This document shows, in pieces, positions 42,341-52,304 of a DNA stretch of 59,603 nt. The notes beneath the pieces are model-generated. The model was not told the DNA's origin, made no database searches, and saw nothing but the letters and a program-made list of their open reading frames with translations. Position numbers and translations under genes: made by a program. Source of the stretch: an uncultured Kiritimatiellota bacterium (GTDB lineage Bacteria > Verrucomicrobiota > Kiritimatiellia > RFP12 > DVOR01); NCBI GenBank assembly GCA_944389545.1, contig CALXMT010000013.1:1-59603 (forward strand), in the 5' to 3' direction. Within the stretch, counting starts at the first letter, position 1. Every line of letters begins with the position of its first letter.

Positions 42341-42410
42341 GGTCGTTCCTCGTGGGGGTTGCGGTTTGGGGGAAAGGGGCGCGCGGAGGGGGCGCCTCCG
42401 CGCGGGTGTG

Positions 42411-44147
42411 TCAGCGGGCCTGGGTGGCGCCGTCGGGGGAGGGGGAGACGCCATCGGGGGTGGGCTTCTCCTCGGTGGAGGGGGCGGCGGTGGCCTCAGC
42501 GGCGGGGGCCGGGGCCTGCTTGGCCGGGGTGAGGGGCACGGCGGGTGCGGCGGCGGGGGCCTCGGGCTGGGCGAGGGGCGCGAGGAGGGGTTCGCTGGGG
42601 GCGTTGCCGCCGAAGAGGGCGGCGGGGGTGTCCTCGTTTTCCTCGCCTTGCCAGCCGCCGCAGAGGGCGCGGTAGAGGGCGATTTGCTGCTTGGCGATCT
42701 CGCCTTCGGAGGAGACGCGGGCATCGTCAAGGCTGAGGACCTGGCGCTGGGCGTCGAGGAGGTCGAAGAAGTCGCCGATGCCGGCGTCGTAGGAGTTGCC
42801 GGCGATCTCGTAGGCGTCCTGGGCAGCGCGGACGCCCTGGCGGAGCTCGCTGAGGCGCTGGCGCTCCTGGGTGCAGCCGGAGAGGGCGTCGCGGATGTCG
42901 GCGAGGGCGGAGATGACGGTGTGCTCGTAGTCGGCGAGGGCGGCCTTCTGCTGCTCGGTGCGGATGTCGATGTTGGCGACGATCTGACCGCCGTGGAAGA
43001 TGGGGAGGGTGACGCCGGGGCCGATGCCGTAGACGTGGCTGTCCCAATCGAAGAGGTCGCCGAGGTGGACGGAGTCGAGGCCGAAGTTGCCGGAGATGTA
43101 GACGGTGGGGTAGCGCTCAGCCTTGGCGGAACCGAGGGTGTCGGTGGCGGCCTTGAGGCGGCGCTCGGAGGCGTAGACGTCGGGGCGGCGGCGGATGGCG
43201 TTGGCGGGGATGCCGTTGTCCAGGTTGAGGTCCTTGGCGGCGGGGATGGCGGTGGGGCGGAGACCGATGGCCTTGCGGCCCTCTTCGCGGGCATCGTCGG
43301 GCTGGGCCTGGGTGGCCATGAAGTCGGGAATGTCGACGATCTCCGGGGGGAGGGTGCCGGGGGCGACGCCGCAGAGGAGGGCGATGGCGTCTTCGGCGGC
43401 GGTGATCTGGGCCTTGAGGGCGGGGATGGTGGCGGCGGTGTTGTGGAGGTCGTACTCGGCTTGGGAGAGGACGAGGGCGGTGGTGAGGCCGCTGGCGTGA
43501 CGATCGGCGAGAAGGTCGTAGTTGTCCTGCTGGAGGCGGAGGTTGTCCTGCGCGACCATGAGGCGACCCTGGAGGGTGCGGAGCTCGACGTAGTAGGTGG
43601 CGAGGTCCGCGGAGACGGCGACCCACATGGCCTTGAGGTCGGCCTCGGAGGCCTGGGCCTCGGCTTCGGCGGCGTCGACGAGGTAGGTGTTCTTGCCGAA
43701 GAGGTCGAGCTCCCAACGGGCGGAGGCGTTGAGGGTGTAGTTGGAGTAGCGGTCGTAACCGGCGCGGCCGTAGTGGGAGGTACGGTTACGGGAGACGTCG
43801 GCGCCGAGGTCGGCCTGGGGCCAGAGGGCGCCTTCCTGGTAACGCCAGGTGGCGCGCGCGGCGGCGAGGTTAGCGCGTGCGGCGGCGAGGTTGCGGTTGG
43901 CGGCGTAGGCCTTGGCGAGGAGGCGGTTGAGGGGCTCATCGGCGAAGGCCTGCCACCAAGCATCGAGCTCGGGGGCGGGGGCGTCGCGGAGGAGGCCGGG
44001 GAGGGCCTCCTTGCGGGTGTCCTTGGCGACGGAGGCGGCGTCAAGGACGTCGGTGACGGGGCGCTCCGCGTAGGGCTTGTGGTTGGGGATGGTGCACCCG
44101 GCGGCGAGCGTCAGGATGAGACAGAGGGTGAGGGTGGAGGTTTTCAT
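42411..44147 (-). CDS. Outer-membrane efflux lipoprotein (OprM/NodT family)
   Basis: A 578-residue lipoprotein (lipobox LTLAAGC). It shows the two related halves of TolC-like channels: [20 protein letters not shown], then [20 protein letters not shown] in repeat 1 and [20 protein letters not shown] with [14 protein letters not shown] in repeat 2. It ends with an Ala/Pro/Glu-rich tail of about 75 residues that is longer than usual. It forms the outer-membrane duct of the RND system. The start overlaps the transporter stop by four bases. Confidence 0.93.
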   Translation of the reverse strand: MKTSTLTLCLILTLAAGCTIPNHKPYAERPVTDVLDAASVAKDTRKEALPGLLRDAPAPELDAWWQAFADEPLNRLLAKAYAANRNLAAARANLAAARATWRYQEGALWPQADLGADVSRNRTSHYGRAGYDRYSNYTLNASARWELDLFGKNTYLVDAAEAEAQASEADLKAMWVAVSADLATYYVELRTLQGRLMVAQDNLRLQQDNYDLLADRHASGLTTALVLSQAEYDLHNTAATIPALKAQITAAEDAIALLCGVAPGTLPPEIVDIPDFMATQAQPDDAREEGRKAIGLRPTAIPAAKDLNLDNGIPANAIRRRPDVYASERRLKAATDTLGSAKAERYPTVYISGNFGLDSVHLGDLFDWDSHVYGIGPGVTLPIFHGGQIVANIDIRTEQQKAALADYEHTVISALADIRDALSGCTQERQRLSELRQGVRAAQDAYEIAGNSYDAGIGDFFDLLDAQRQVLSLDDARVSSEGEIAKQQIALYRALCGGWQGEENEDTPAALFGGNAPSEPLLAPLAQPEAPAAAPAVPLTPAKQAPAPAAEATAAPSTEEKPTPDGVSPSPDGATQAR

Positions 44148-47100
44148 TTGGTCTCGCGCTTGGTGGATTTGCCAAAGAGGGAGTAGGTGCCCTCGCGCAT
44201 CTTCTCGAAGAGGGAGTAGAGCGCGGGGATCATGATCATGCCGGCGGTGGTGGCCGCAAGCATGCCGCTGTAGACGGTCGCGCCGAGGTGGACGCGGCTG
44301 GCGGCGCCGGCGCCGGTGGCGTAGACCATCGGGAGCACGCCGAGGATGAAGGTGAGGGCCGTCATGAGAACGGCGCGGAGACGCTCGGAGGCGCCTTCAC
44401 CGGCGGCGTCGATGATGCCGAGGCCCTGCTCGCGGCGCTGGGCGGCGAACTCGACCACGAGGATGGCGCTCTTGGCGGCGAGGGCGATGAGGAGGAGGAG
44501 GCCGACCTGGGCGTAAATCGACAGGGAGATGTCGAAGTAGATGATGCCGAGGAAGGCGCCCACGACGCCGACGGTGATGGAGGTCATCACGGGGAGCGGG
44601 AGGGTCCAGCTTTCGTATTGGGCGACCAGGAAGAGGTAGCCGAAGACGAAGGCCGCGAGGACGAGGAGGCTGGTTTGGCCTTCGACGATGGACTCCTGAT
44701 AGGAGAGGTCGGTCCAGGCGAAGGAGAAGTCGCGGGAGAGGGATTCGCCGGCGACGCGCTTGACGGCGGCCATGGCCTCGCCGGAGGAGAAGCCCTCGGT
44801 GGCGTTGGCGGTGATACGCGCGGCCGGGAAGAGGTTGAAGCGGTTGTAGTTACGCACGCCGCCGACGGTCTCGGTGTCCGCGATGGCGGAGACGGGGACG
44901 AGGTTGCCTTCGGTGGAGCGGACGTAGAGGCGGCCGATGTCGTCGCGCGTGGCGCGGCCGGACCAGTCAGACTGCACGATGACCTGGTTGACCTGCGTGC
45001 CGAGGTTGATGTCGTTCACGTAGTAAGAACCGAGGTAGTTCTGCAGGGTCGAGAAGACGGTGGCGACGGGGACCTTGTAGGACTCAGCCTTGGTGCGGTC
45101 GACCGAGAGCTCGAGGTGGGGCGTGCCGGAGGTGTAGGGCGAGAAGGCCGTGGAGACCTCGGGGGCCTGGTTGAGGGAGGCGAGGAAGGACTTCAGGTTC
45201 TGCTCGATGATCTCGGGGTCGGTGGAGGAGAGCGACTGGAAGTAGAGGCTCATGCCGCCGGAGACGCCGAGGCCCTGGATGGAGGGCGGCACCATGGCAA
45301 GGAACTTACCTTCGTGGTAGCGCGCGGCAATCTCCTGAACCTTCTTCTGGATGGACCAGACGGATTGGTCGGGATCGGTGCGCTCAGCCCAAGGCTTGAG
45401 GGCGACGATGACCATGCCGGTGCTTTCGGCGTTGCCGGAGATCATGGCCCAGCCGATGACGGACATGGTGCTCTTGACGCCGGGGATCTGGCGGACCTCG
45501 CTGTCGAAGCGCTTGATGAAGTCGTCGGTGACGGCGCGGTTGGTGCCCTCACGCAGGGCGACGTCAACGAAGACGACGCCTTGGTCTTCCTCGGGGAGGA
45601 AGGAGGTCGGGGTCATGTTGTAGCTCACGGCCACGCCGGCAAAGCAGAGGAGCAGGAGCATGAGGGTGAGCAGGCGCCGGGCGGCGAAGAAGCGGGCCAG
45701 CGCGCCGTAGCGCAGACGCACCCAGTCAAGGGCCTTGTTGAACCACGTGAAGGGGTCCCACCACTTGGTGTGCGGCTTGGGGGCGCCGAGAATGGTGGCG
45801 CAGATGGCCGGGGAGAGGGTGAGCGCGTTGACGGACGAGAAGAGGATGGCCATCGACATGGTGATGGCGAACTGCGAGTAGATGCGGCCGGTGATGCCGC
45901 CGACGAAGCCGACCGGCGCGAAGATGGCCAGCAACACCAGCGTGGTGGCGACGACCGGGCCCGTCACCTCGTGCATGGAGAGGAGGGTTGCGGTCTTGCG
46001 GTCGAGCTTGTTCTTGTCCATGTGGTGCTGGACGCGCTCCACCACGACGATGGCGTCGTCCACCACCGAGCCGATGGCCAAGACCAGGGCGAAGAGGGAG
46101 ATGGTGTTGATGGTGTAGCCGAAGAGCTTCAGCATCAAGAAGGTGCAGAGCAGCGACACGGGGATGGCGCAGAGGGGCACGAAGGTGGCGCGGATGTCCT
46201 GCAAGAAGACGTAGCAGACGATCAACACGAGGACGAAGGTCTCGATGAGGGTCTTGACGATTTCGTCGATGGAGACCTGCACGAACTCGGTGGAGTCGTA
46301 GGCGATGACGTACTCGAGGTCGCCGGGGAAGGTGGGCTCGAGCTCTTTGAGGGTCTTGCGGACATTCTCCATGGCCTCGATGGCGTTGGTGCCCGGGGTC
46401 TGCTCGATGCCCATGGAGACGGCGTCCAGGCCGTTGAAGTAGCCGGTGTTGGAGTAGCTCTGCTCTCCGAGCTCGACGCGGGCGACGTCGCGGATGCGGA
46501 CGAGACCGCCTTCGTCGGCGGAGCGGACGACGATGTCCTCGAACTCGCGGACGGTGCTCAGGCGGCCCTGGGCGATGATGGAGAAGGTGTCTTGGACGTT
46601 GACGTCAAGGACGGGAGAGGCGCCGACGGAGCCGAGGGCGGCCTGGAGGTTCTGCGCCTCGATGGCGGAGATGACGTCGGAGGCGTCGAGGCCCTGGGCG
46701 GCCAGGCGCTCGGGGTCGAGCCAAATGCGCATGGCCATACGGGCGCCGTGGACGTCCGCGCCGCCCACGCCGTGCACGCGCAGGATGGCGTCGCGCACGT
46801 TGGAGTAAAGGAAGTCGGAGATTTCCAGCTTGCTCAGCTCACCGCTGGGGGAGCGGAAGGAGATGAAGCCGAGGGTGGAGTCGGAGCGGGTCTCGACGTT
46901 CACGCCCTGCTGGGTGACTTCCTTGGGGAGCTTGGACTCGGCCTGGGCCACGCGGTTCTGCACGCGGACCTGGGCGATGTCGCGGTCCGTGCCCACGGCG
47001 AAGGTCACGTTCAGGCGGTAACGGCCCGAGTCCGTGCAGGAGGAGCTCATGTAGAGCATGTCTTCGACGCCGTTGACCGCCGACTCGATCGGGATGGCCA

Positions 47101-47380
47101 CGGAGTTCGCCAGGTCCACGGCGTTGGCGCCGGGGTAGGTGCAGCTCACGCTCACGGAGGGCGGGGTGACCTCCGGGTACTGCGCGATCGGCAGGGACTG
47201 GATGGCGATGACGCCGACGATGGACATCACCAGGGCGATGACCACCGCGAAGCGCGGGCGATTGATGAAGATGCGCGAGAAGATGCTCTGCTTGGGCAAC
47301 TCCTCGACCATCTTGCGGACGGACTCGCGCTCATTCGCCTCGAGCTCCTCGAGGCTCATGATCCTTTCTTGCTCGGCCAT
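44144..47380 (-). CDS. RND multidrug efflux transporter (HAE1/AcrB family)
   Basis: A 1078-residue inner-membrane pump of standard size with 12 expected membrane helices and two large periplasmic loops. Proton relay residues are visible in helix 4 ([17 protein letters not shown], the Asp pair) and helix 10 ([16 protein letters not shown], the Lys). [20 protein letters not shown] and the [13 protein letters not shown] segment are typical. The N-terminus has about 25 extra residues before the first helix. It exports drugs or other amphiphiles with the adaptor and the outer-membrane channel encoded on either side. Confidence 0.95.
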   Translation of the reverse strand: MAEQERIMSLEELEANERESVRKMVEELPKQSIFSRIFINRPRFAVVIALVMSIVGVIAIQSLPIAQYPEVTPPSVSVSCTYPGANAVDLANSVAIPIESAVNGVEDMLYMSSSCTDSGRYRLNVTFAVGTDRDIAQVRVQNRVAQAESKLPKEVTQQGVNVETRSDSTLGFISFRSPSGELSKLEISDFLYSNVRDAILRVHGVGGADVHGARMAMRIWLDPERLAAQGLDASDVISAIEAQNLQAALGSVGASPVLDVNVQDTFSIIAQGRLSTVREFEDIVVRSADEGGLVRIRDVARVELGEQSYSNTGYFNGLDAVSMGIEQTPGTNAIEAMENVRKTLKELEPTFPGDLEYVIAYDSTEFVQVSIDEIVKTLIETFVLVLIVCYVFLQDIRATFVPLCAIPVSLLCTFLMLKLFGYTINTISLFALVLAIGSVVDDAIVVVERVQHHMDKNKLDRKTATLLSMHEVTGPVVATTLVLLAIFAPVGFVGGITGRIYSQFAITMSMAILFSSVNALTLSPAICATILGAPKPHTKWWDPFTWFNKALDWVRLRYGALARFFAARRLLTLMLLLLCFAGVAVSYNMTPTSFLPEEDQGVVFVDVALREGTNRAVTDDFIKRFDSEVRQIPGVKSTMSVIGWAMISGNAESTGMVIVALKPWAERTDPDQSVWSIQKKVQEIAARYHEGKFLAMVPPSIQGLGVSGGMSLYFQSLSSTDPEIIEQNLKSFLASLNQAPEVSTAFSPYTSGTPHLELSVDRTKAESYKVPVATVFSTLQNYLGSYYVNDINLGTQVNQVIVQSDWSGRATRDDIGRLYVRSTEGNLVPVSAIADTETVGGVRNYNRFNLFPAARITANATEGFSSGEAMAAVKRVAGESLSRDFSFAWTDLSYQESIVEGQTSLLVLAAFVFGYLFLVAQYESWTLPLPVMTSITVGVVGAFLGIIYFDISLSIYAQVGLLLLIALAAKSAILVVEFAAQRREQGLGIIDAAGEGASERLRAVLMTALTFILGVLPMVYATGAGAASRVHLGATVYSGMLAATTAGMIMIPALYSLFEKMREGTYSLFGKSTKRETK

Positions 47381-47404
47381 GGTTGGGGCTCCTCCTGCGT
47401 GACC

Positions 47405-48625
47405 TTACTTCGCGAGGGTGACGGCCGCCGTCTGGGGCTGGGCGTTCGGCGAGGGGTTCACCACGTTCAGGTTCGCGCCCTCGATGACGTTCACGACACC
47501 TTCGGTCACCACTTCGTCGCCGACCTGCAGACCGGACTTGACCTCGACCATGCCATCGATGCGGGCGCCGATGACGATGGCGCGACGGGCGGCCTTGCCG
47601 TTCTCATTGATGTAGACATAGTCGCCGGTGGCGTTGGCCAGGACGGCGTTGGCGGGGATGGTCATCGCCTCCGTGGGCTTGGCCTCGCTGAGGAGGACGG
47701 TGACGTAGGCGTTGGAGAGGAGGAGCTGGTCGGGGTTCGCGAAGGCGTAGCGCACGGGCAGCGAGGCCGTCTCCATGCTCATCTCGTTGCCGATGAAGTC
47801 GGCCTTGCCGTCGTGGGCGTAGATGGAGCCGTCGGCCAGGCGAATCTGGGCGCGGATGGCGTCGGAGGCCAGGCCCTGCGTGCCGGCGATCGTCTTGCCC
47901 TGCAGGTAGGCGCGGTCAGGCACGGAGAAGACCACGCGCACGGGGTCCATTTGCACGATGCGCGCCAGCGTGCCCATGGAGGGCGAGACGTAGTCGCCCT
48001 TCTTCAGGAGGCTCTGGCCGATGCGGCCGGAGATGGGCGCGCGGATCTCGCAGTAGCCCAGGTTGATCTCGGCGCTCTTGAGGTCGGCTTTGCACTGCTC
48101 GATGGAGGCTTGGGCCTCGAGCTTGTCGGCGTAGGCCTGGTCGACCTCCGCCTCGGTGACGGAGCGCTTGTCCACCTTGCTGATACGCTCATAGTAGCGG
48201 TTCGCGTTCTCGCTGCGGGCCTCGGCCTCGGCGAGGGCGGCCTTCGCCTGGGCCACGCGGGCCTCGTAGACGCGCGGGTCGATGCGGTAGAGCAGGTCGC
48301 CTTCCTTCACCATGGCGCCTTCCTGGAAGGCCACGGCGTCGATGGTGCCGTCGATCTGCGCGCGCAGGTCCACGTCCTGGATGGGCTCCACGTGGCCCAT
48401 GAAGCTCTGGGGCGGGTTGATGGCCTTCAGCGTCACTTGGGCGGTCTCCACCGTCACGGGCTTGACGGCGGCGGCTGCGGCGGCCTCTTCAACGGCCTTT
48501 GCCTGCGCCTTCTTGGCCTGGCTGCTGGCATAGATGGAGTGGGCGAACCAGCCCAGACCCATCGCCACAATCACGCTCAGCAACAGACCGATCGTCGCGC
48601 TCAACGGATTCTTTTTCTCTTCCAT
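47405..48625 (-). CDS. RND efflux periplasmic adaptor (AcrA/MexA family)
   Basis: A 406-residue membrane-fusion protein. After an N-terminal anchor (LSATIGLLLSVIVAMGLGWF) come a lipoyl half (PIQDVDLRAQIDGTIDAVAF), an alpha-hairpin (AKAALAEAEARSENANRYYE), the second lipoyl half (GYCEIRAPISGRIGQSLL) and beta-barrel domains. ATG 48625 is preferred because AGGAG is 9 bases upstream. The ATG at 48631 overlaps the tetR stop as ATGA and is a possible alternative adding two residues. It links the pump to the outer-membrane channel. Confidence 0.93.
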   Translation of the reverse strand: MEEKKNPLSATIGLLLSVIVAMGLGWFAHSIYASSQAKKAQAKAVEEAAAAAAVKPVTVETAQVTLKAINPPQSFMGHVEPIQDVDLRAQIDGTIDAVAFQEGAMVKEGDLLYRIDPRVYEARVAQAKAALAEAEARSENANRYYERISKVDKRSVTEAEVDQAYADKLEAQASIEQCKADLKSAEINLGYCEIRAPISGRIGQSLLKKGDYVSPSMGTLARIVQMDPVRVVFSVPDRAYLQGKTIAGTQGLASDAIRAQIRLADGSIYAHDGKADFIGNEMSMETASLPVRYAFANPDQLLLSNAYVTVLLSEAKPTEAMTIPANAVLANATGDYVYINENGKAARRAIVIGARIDGMVEVKSGLQVGDEVVTEGVVNVIEGANLNVVNPSPNAQPQTAAVTLAK

Positions 48626-48627
48626 GA

Positions 48628-49236
48628 TCATTTGCTCCTGATGCCTTGAACAATGAAATCCAAACCTGCCGTCACCGTCGCCACGACGTCGATCGGCATC
48701 TTGTAAAGCCAAGCCTCCCGGAGGGTCCCGAAGAAGGCCCCGGTCATCAACGTCGTCACCTGCTCCACGGAGAGCGGCGTTTCGATGATGCCGTTATCCT
48801 TCATCCAGCGCAAGCGCTCGCGCAACCGCTCAAAGGGGTCGGTCACCAGCAGGCCTTCCAGCTTCTTCGCCAGGCTCTGCTTCAGGGCCTCGCCCCATTC
48901 CACGCGGCTCATCATGAAGACCGTGAAGCGCTTCAGCTCCCGGTGCGACGCCACCGCCTCCGCCCACGCCACAAAGGCGTCGCGGATGTCTTCCGGCGTC
49001 TGCGCCGTTTCCACGCCCTTCAGCGGCTCATAGATCGAGTGCTCGCGCTCGATGAGCTCCGCCAGCAAGTCTTCTTTCGACTTGAAGTGCCAGAAGACCG
49101 CACCCTTCGTCAAGTGGATGCGCTTGGCGATGTCGCTGAACGTCGTCAGCGCGTAACCACGCTTGGAAAAGCAGTCCAGGGCCACCGACAGGATGGCCCT
49201 CCGCGTTTCCATGGCTTCTTCTTTCGTTCTGCGCAT
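48628..49236 (-). CDS. TetR-family repressor of the efflux operon
   Basis: A 202-residue regulator. The N-terminal helix-turn-helix region includes FSDIAKRIHLTKGAVFWHFK, the conserved TetR pattern, and the C-terminal ligand domain resembles AcrR-type repressors (VTTLMTGAFFGTLREAWL). ATG 49236 is chosen because it begins the usual MRRTKEEA lead-in; the frame upstream runs through the promoter. First gene of the tetR-adaptor-RND-outer membrane-lipoprotein operon, so it is likely autoregulated. Confidence 0.92.
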   Translation of the reverse strand: MRRTKEEAMETRRAILSVALDCFSKRGYALTTFSDIAKRIHLTKGAVFWHFKSKEDLLAELIEREHSIYEPLKGVETAQTPEDIRDAFVAWAEAVASHRELKRFTVFMMSRVEWGEALKQSLAKKLEGLLVTDPFERLRERLRWMKDNGIIETPLSVEQVTTLMTGAFFGTLREAWLYKMPIDVVATVTAGLDFIVQGIRSK

Positions 49237-49266
49237 GACTCTGTTTTCCGGATAAAGATGCCGCGT

Positions 49267-49295
49267 ATTATACAAACCTTCCAAAAGGTATGCAA
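49267..49295 (-). promoter_or_regulatory. Promoter and possible operator of the tetR-RND operon
   Basis: On the minus strand: TTGCAT (49295-49290), a 17-bp spacer and a perfect TATAAT (49272-49267). Inside the spacer ACCTT-CCAA-AAGGT (49276-49289) is an inverted repeat with 5-bp arms, a plausible repressor half-site pair. The leader is about 25 bases. Confidence 0.65.
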
Positions 49296-49622
49296 GCCTT
49301 TTTCGGACCTCTTACCCCCGCGCTGTGCACCCCTGTGCGCACCTTCAAGGGGTGGCTAGCGCCACCCCGGAGAACGGAGAACGGGGAACAGAGAACGGAG
49401 AACAGAGAACAGAGAACAGAGAACAGAGAACAGAGCGCCCCTGCGGGGCGACGGGCGAGACCTCTGAGAGAACCCAAGCCTCCAAGCTTCTGAACTTCCA
49501 AACTTCCAATCTGGCACTTCACCGTTCGGCCTTATGGGCCTCTCTACCGTGCCTCTCCCTTGCGATTCTGGCGTTCCGCCAGAACACAAAAGTCTGTATG
49601 GGAAATCACCGTTTATGGGCAT

Positions 49623-49647
49623 GAAAAAAGCCCCTGAGCAGGGGCTT
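49623..49647 (-). terminator. Terminator of tRNA-His
   Basis: GCCCCTG and CAGGGGC pair around a short loop, followed on the minus strand by six T. It is 8 bases after the tRNA 3' end. Confidence 0.88.
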
Positions 49648-49654
49648 GGGAAAT

Positions 49655-49731
49655 TGGGGCGAAAGACGGGGCACGATCCCGCGACAACCAGATCCACAAT
49701 CTGGGGCTCTACCAACTGAGCTACTTTCGCC
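49655..49731 (-). tRNA. tRNA-His (GTG)
   Basis: A complete cloverleaf on the minus strand. The acceptor stem GGCGAAAG pairs with CTTTCGCC over eight base pairs, which includes the extra G at -1 opposite C73 that marks tRNA-His. The anticodon loop TTGTGGA carries GTG. CCA is encoded. Confidence 0.96.
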
Positions 49732-49746
49732 ATCAAGTAGGCCAAT

Positions 49747-49776
49747 AAAGTACCATAATCGCTTGGCCGTGGTCAA
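49747..49776 (-). promoter_or_regulatory. Promoter of tRNA-His
   Basis: TTGACC (49776-49771), an 18-bp spacer and TACTTT (49752-49747) with TGG just upstream of the -10. Transcription would start about 10 bases before the tRNA. Confidence 0.6.
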
Positions 49777-49937
49777 GCACTTTTTCTGCAAATCCGAATT
49801 TCTCGCGAAAGCCTCAAAGATACACAGGAGATACAAGAGGTTCAGGAGATACAGGAAGCGTGCGCCGGCATGCCAAAATCTCCGGAAGCTGTGGTTTCTC
49901 TCTGCGTTGTGTGCTATTTCCACAAACAATCGCTTGA

Positions 49938-49981
49938 GCAAAAAGAAGGCGGGACGCCTTTTGGGCGCTCCGTCTTCTTTG
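49938..49981 (-). terminator. Probable terminator of the leuCD gene
   Basis: AAAGAAGGCGG and CCGTCTTCTTT pair, with an inner GACGCC/GGGCGC pairing around TTTT. The minus strand continues with TTCTTTTTGC. It lies about 80 bases after the stop, with a repeat block between. Confidence 0.6.
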
Positions 49982-50063
49982 TTATGGTTCCCGGTGTATC
50001 CGTCGCGCGCTTGTCGCGCGTTCCGTTCTCCGTTCTCCGTTCTCCGGGGCGCGATAGCGCCCC

Positions 50064-51992
50064 TTACTTCGCCATGCCGGTCTGGCGGGCGTAGTTGAAG
50101 AGGCCGCCGGCGGCGATGACGGGGGCAACGGCATCCGCGGCGGCGAGGGTGAAGACCTTGCCGTCGGAGAGACGCGTCAGGGTGCCCGCCGCGAGGTCGA
50201 GCGTCGCCTCGTCGCCGGTCTTGAAGGCATCCTTCAGCGGCTCGGCGCTTTCCAGCGGGAAGACCTCGCCGGAGGCGACGGCGTTGCGGAAGTAGATGCG
50301 CGCGTAGCTCTCCGCCACGACGGCCTTGCAACCCGCCGCGCCGATGGCGATGGGCGCGTGCTCACGCGAGGAGCCGCAGCCGAAGTTCTTGCCCGCCACG
50401 ATGATGGCGTAGGGCGTGGTGCCGTCGGGGTTGGAGGAGAAGACGGGGTAGCTGTCGGGCAGGCCGGCGAGGGCGTGCGACCCCAGCTTGCGGTATTCCT
50501 CGGGGATGGTCGGCACCAGGTTCAGATACATCGTGGGGATGATGAGGTCGGTGTCGATGTTGTCGCCCAGCACGTAGACCTTGCCGGTGACCTTGAAGTC
50601 CGAGACCGGCTCATCGGCGTGGTGGACGGGCGCGGTGGCGGGGCGGCCCTCAACCTTCGCGGGCGGCGTGCGCGGCGGCTCGGCGCGGTCGATGCCCAGG
50701 ATGGTCCAGGGGCTCTCGATGTGGCCGGCGATGGCGGTGGCCGCGGCGGTGGCCGGCGAGGCCAGATAGATGGGGGCTTCCTTGGAACCCATGCGCCCGA
50801 TGAAGTTGCGGTTGGTGGTGGAGACGACGACCTCGGTGCCCTTGGTGCGGGCGTAGGTGTCGACGGGGCCGCCCAGGCACGCGCCGCAGCTGGGGCGCTG
50901 AATGGGCTCACACCCGGCGTTGACGAAGATCTGCTCCAGCGTCTGGCCGTCGATGGTCAGCGTGGTGAGGTCGTGCATCACCTTGCAGGTCGCCGGCACC
51001 AGGCAGGTGCGGATGGAGACCTTGCGGCCCTTGAGCACCTTGGCCGCCCAGAGGAAGTCCTCCGTCTTGCCGCCGGTGCAGGAGCCGATGTAGACCTGGT
51101 CCACCTTCACGTCGCGGCAGGCCGAGGCCGGCGCGTAATTCTCCGGCAGGTGCGGCTTGGCCACGCACGGCACGAAGGTCGAGACGTCGTAGGTGTAGGT
51201 CGCCAGCACCGGCGCGTCCGGGTCGCCGTCGATCAGTTCGATGTCCTGTTCGCCGGTGTGCGCGCGGACATACTCCAACGTCTTGGCGTCCGGCGGCACG
51301 ATGCCGCTCTTGGCGCCGGCCTCGACCGCCATGTTGCAGATGGTCATGCGCTCTTCGATGCTCATGGCCGCGATGGCCTCGCCGCGGAACTCCATCGCGC
51401 AGTAGGTCGCCCCATCCACGCCGATGTCGCCGATGATGCGCAGGATCACGTCCTTGGCCGTCACGAAGGGCGGCAACGTCCCGTTCAGCACAAAGCGGAT
51501 CGTCTGCGGCACCTTCACCAACAACTTGCCCGTGCCCATCACGAAGCCCGCGTCCGTGTTGCCGATGCCGGTGGCGAACGCCCCCAGCGCGCCGTGCGTG
51601 CAGGTGTGCGAGTCCGTGCCAAAAATCACCATCCCGGGCTTCACGTGCCCCTTCTCGGGCAGGCCCACGTGGCAGACGCCCACGTAGTTCGGCGTGCCGG
51701 GGTCATAAAAGTGCGGCAGCCCCTGCTCCTTCACGAAGGCGCGGTCAATGTCGATGTTTCGGTGCGCCTTCTCATCCTTCGTATGGATGTAATGGTCGGG
51801 CATGATCACCACACCCTCCTTCGAGAAGACCTTTGCGTCCTCACCGAACTCGCGCTTGAAGACGCCGATGGTGCCCGGCCCGCACACATCGTGCGTCAGC
51901 AACACATCTGCCTTCACCCAAACGGATTCCCCGGGCGTGACCGACTCTTTTCCCGCCGCGCGGGCCAAAATCTTCTCAGTGATCGTCATCAT
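50064..51992 (-). CDS. Single-chain LeuC-LeuD type isopropylmalate isomerase
   Basis: A 642-residue aconitase-superfamily protein. Residues 1 to about 420 are a LeuC-type large domain with IFGTDSHTCTHGALGAFATG and cluster cysteines in YIGSCTGGKTEDF and PSCGACLGG. After an Ala/Pro linker, residues from about 470 are a LeuD-type small domain with LGDNIDTDLIIPTMYL and FGCGSSREHAPIAIG. Bacteria usually encode these as two proteins. GDNIDTD is more like isopropylmalate than citrate enzymes, but an Aquifex-type aconitase or a homoaconitase cannot be excluded; leuA and leuB are not nearby. ATG 51992 follows GAGAGAGGA. Confidence 0.82.
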   Translation of the reverse strand: MMTITEKILARAAGKESVTPGESVWVKADVLLTHDVCGPGTIGVFKREFGEDAKVFSKEGVVIMPDHYIHTKDEKAHRNIDIDRAFVKEQGLPHFYDPGTPNYVGVCHVGLPEKGHVKPGMVIFGTDSHTCTHGALGAFATGIGNTDAGFVMGTGKLLVKVPQTIRFVLNGTLPPFVTAKDVILRIIGDIGVDGATYCAMEFRGEAIAAMSIEERMTICNMAVEAGAKSGIVPPDAKTLEYVRAHTGEQDIELIDGDPDAPVLATYTYDVSTFVPCVAKPHLPENYAPASACRDVKVDQVYIGSCTGGKTEDFLWAAKVLKGRKVSIRTCLVPATCKVMHDLTTLTIDGQTLEQIFVNAGCEPIQRPSCGACLGGPVDTYARTKGTEVVVSTTNRNFIGRMGSKEAPIYLASPATAAATAIAGHIESPWTILGIDRAEPPRTPPAKVEGRPATAPVHHADEPVSDFKVTGKVYVLGDNIDTDLIIPTMYLNLVPTIPEEYRKLGSHALAGLPDSYPVFSSNPDGTTPYAIIVAGKNFGCGSSREHAPIAIGAAGCKAVVAESYARIYFRNAVASGEVFPLESAEPLKDAFKTGDEATLDLAAGTLTRLSDGKVFTLAAADAVAPVIAAGGLFNYARQTGMAK

Positions 51993-52020
51993 GGCATGAT
52001 CCTCTCTCGATAGTCCCCGC

Positions 52021-52029
52021 ATTATAGCA
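52021..52029 (-). promoter_or_regulatory. Extended -10 promoter of the leuCD gene
   Basis: TGC directly before a perfect TATAAT on the minus strand; no -35. The leader is about 22 bases and includes GAGAGAGGA. Confidence 0.62.
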
Positions 52030-52248
52030 TAATGGGGCGCCTTTGGCGCCCCGGAGAACGGAGGACGGAGAACGAAACGCGCAGGCGCGAAGCGCCAAAC
52101 CTTCCACGGCCACGGAAACGCCCCTGCGGGGCGACGGATAAAGTGAGGCCAAGCGGCGTTAGCAACCGTCCTATTCGTCCTATAGGTCCTATATGTCCTA
52201 CCGCATCGCTTATTGGCACGCCCCAAATCTGCGGAATCTGCGGGTTCT

Positions 52249-52292
52249 TCATAAGAAGAGGGCCGCCCACCCGGGCGGCCCTCTTCTTATGG
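52249..52292 (-). terminator. Terminator of the BACON/LamG protein gene
   Basis: CATAAGAAGAGGGCCGCC and its exact complement form an 18-bp stem with a short loop. The stem is much longer than a usual terminator and its outer part is A/T-rich. Confidence 0.8.
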
Positions 52293-52304
52293 ATGACGCG
52301 TTGC

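Larger units (their letters stand above)
49237..49654. repeat. Intergenic region between tetR and tRNA-His
   Basis: It holds the tetR promoter (49267-49295), a hairpin/heptamer block with seven or more GAGAACR units (49349-49455), CCTCCAAGC octamers (49470-49507), a 65-bp module (49511-49570) and the tRNA-His terminator (49623-49647). No gene is supported. Confidence 0.7.
49732..50063. other. Intergenic region between tRNA-His and the leuCD gene
   Basis: It contains the tRNA-His promoter, a GATACANGAG-type tandem (49818-49855), a long hairpin that probably terminates leuCD (49938-49981) and a reverse-oriented hairpin/heptamer block (50000-50063). No gene is supported. Confidence 0.65.
51993..52304. 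repeat. Intergenic region upstream of leuCD
   Basis: It contains the leuCD promoter (52021-52029), a hairpin/heptamer block (52032-52140), four units of a GTCCTATAN 9-bp tandem (52167-52201) and the terminator of the BACON protein gene (52249-52292). No gene is supported. Confidence 0.7.

Noticed and set aside
42153-44186. Plus-strand frame of 677 codons opposite the outer-membrane channel gene
   Set aside because: Gly/Val-rich shadow; the real gene has a lipoprotein signal and TolC-type repeats.
44288-48649. Very long plus-strand open frame of 1453 codons opposite the RND operon
   Set aside because: It is a GC-rich shadow of the transporter and adaptor genes. The translation is Gly/Val/Asp/Glu-rich without domains, while the minus-strand frames have clear family motifs.
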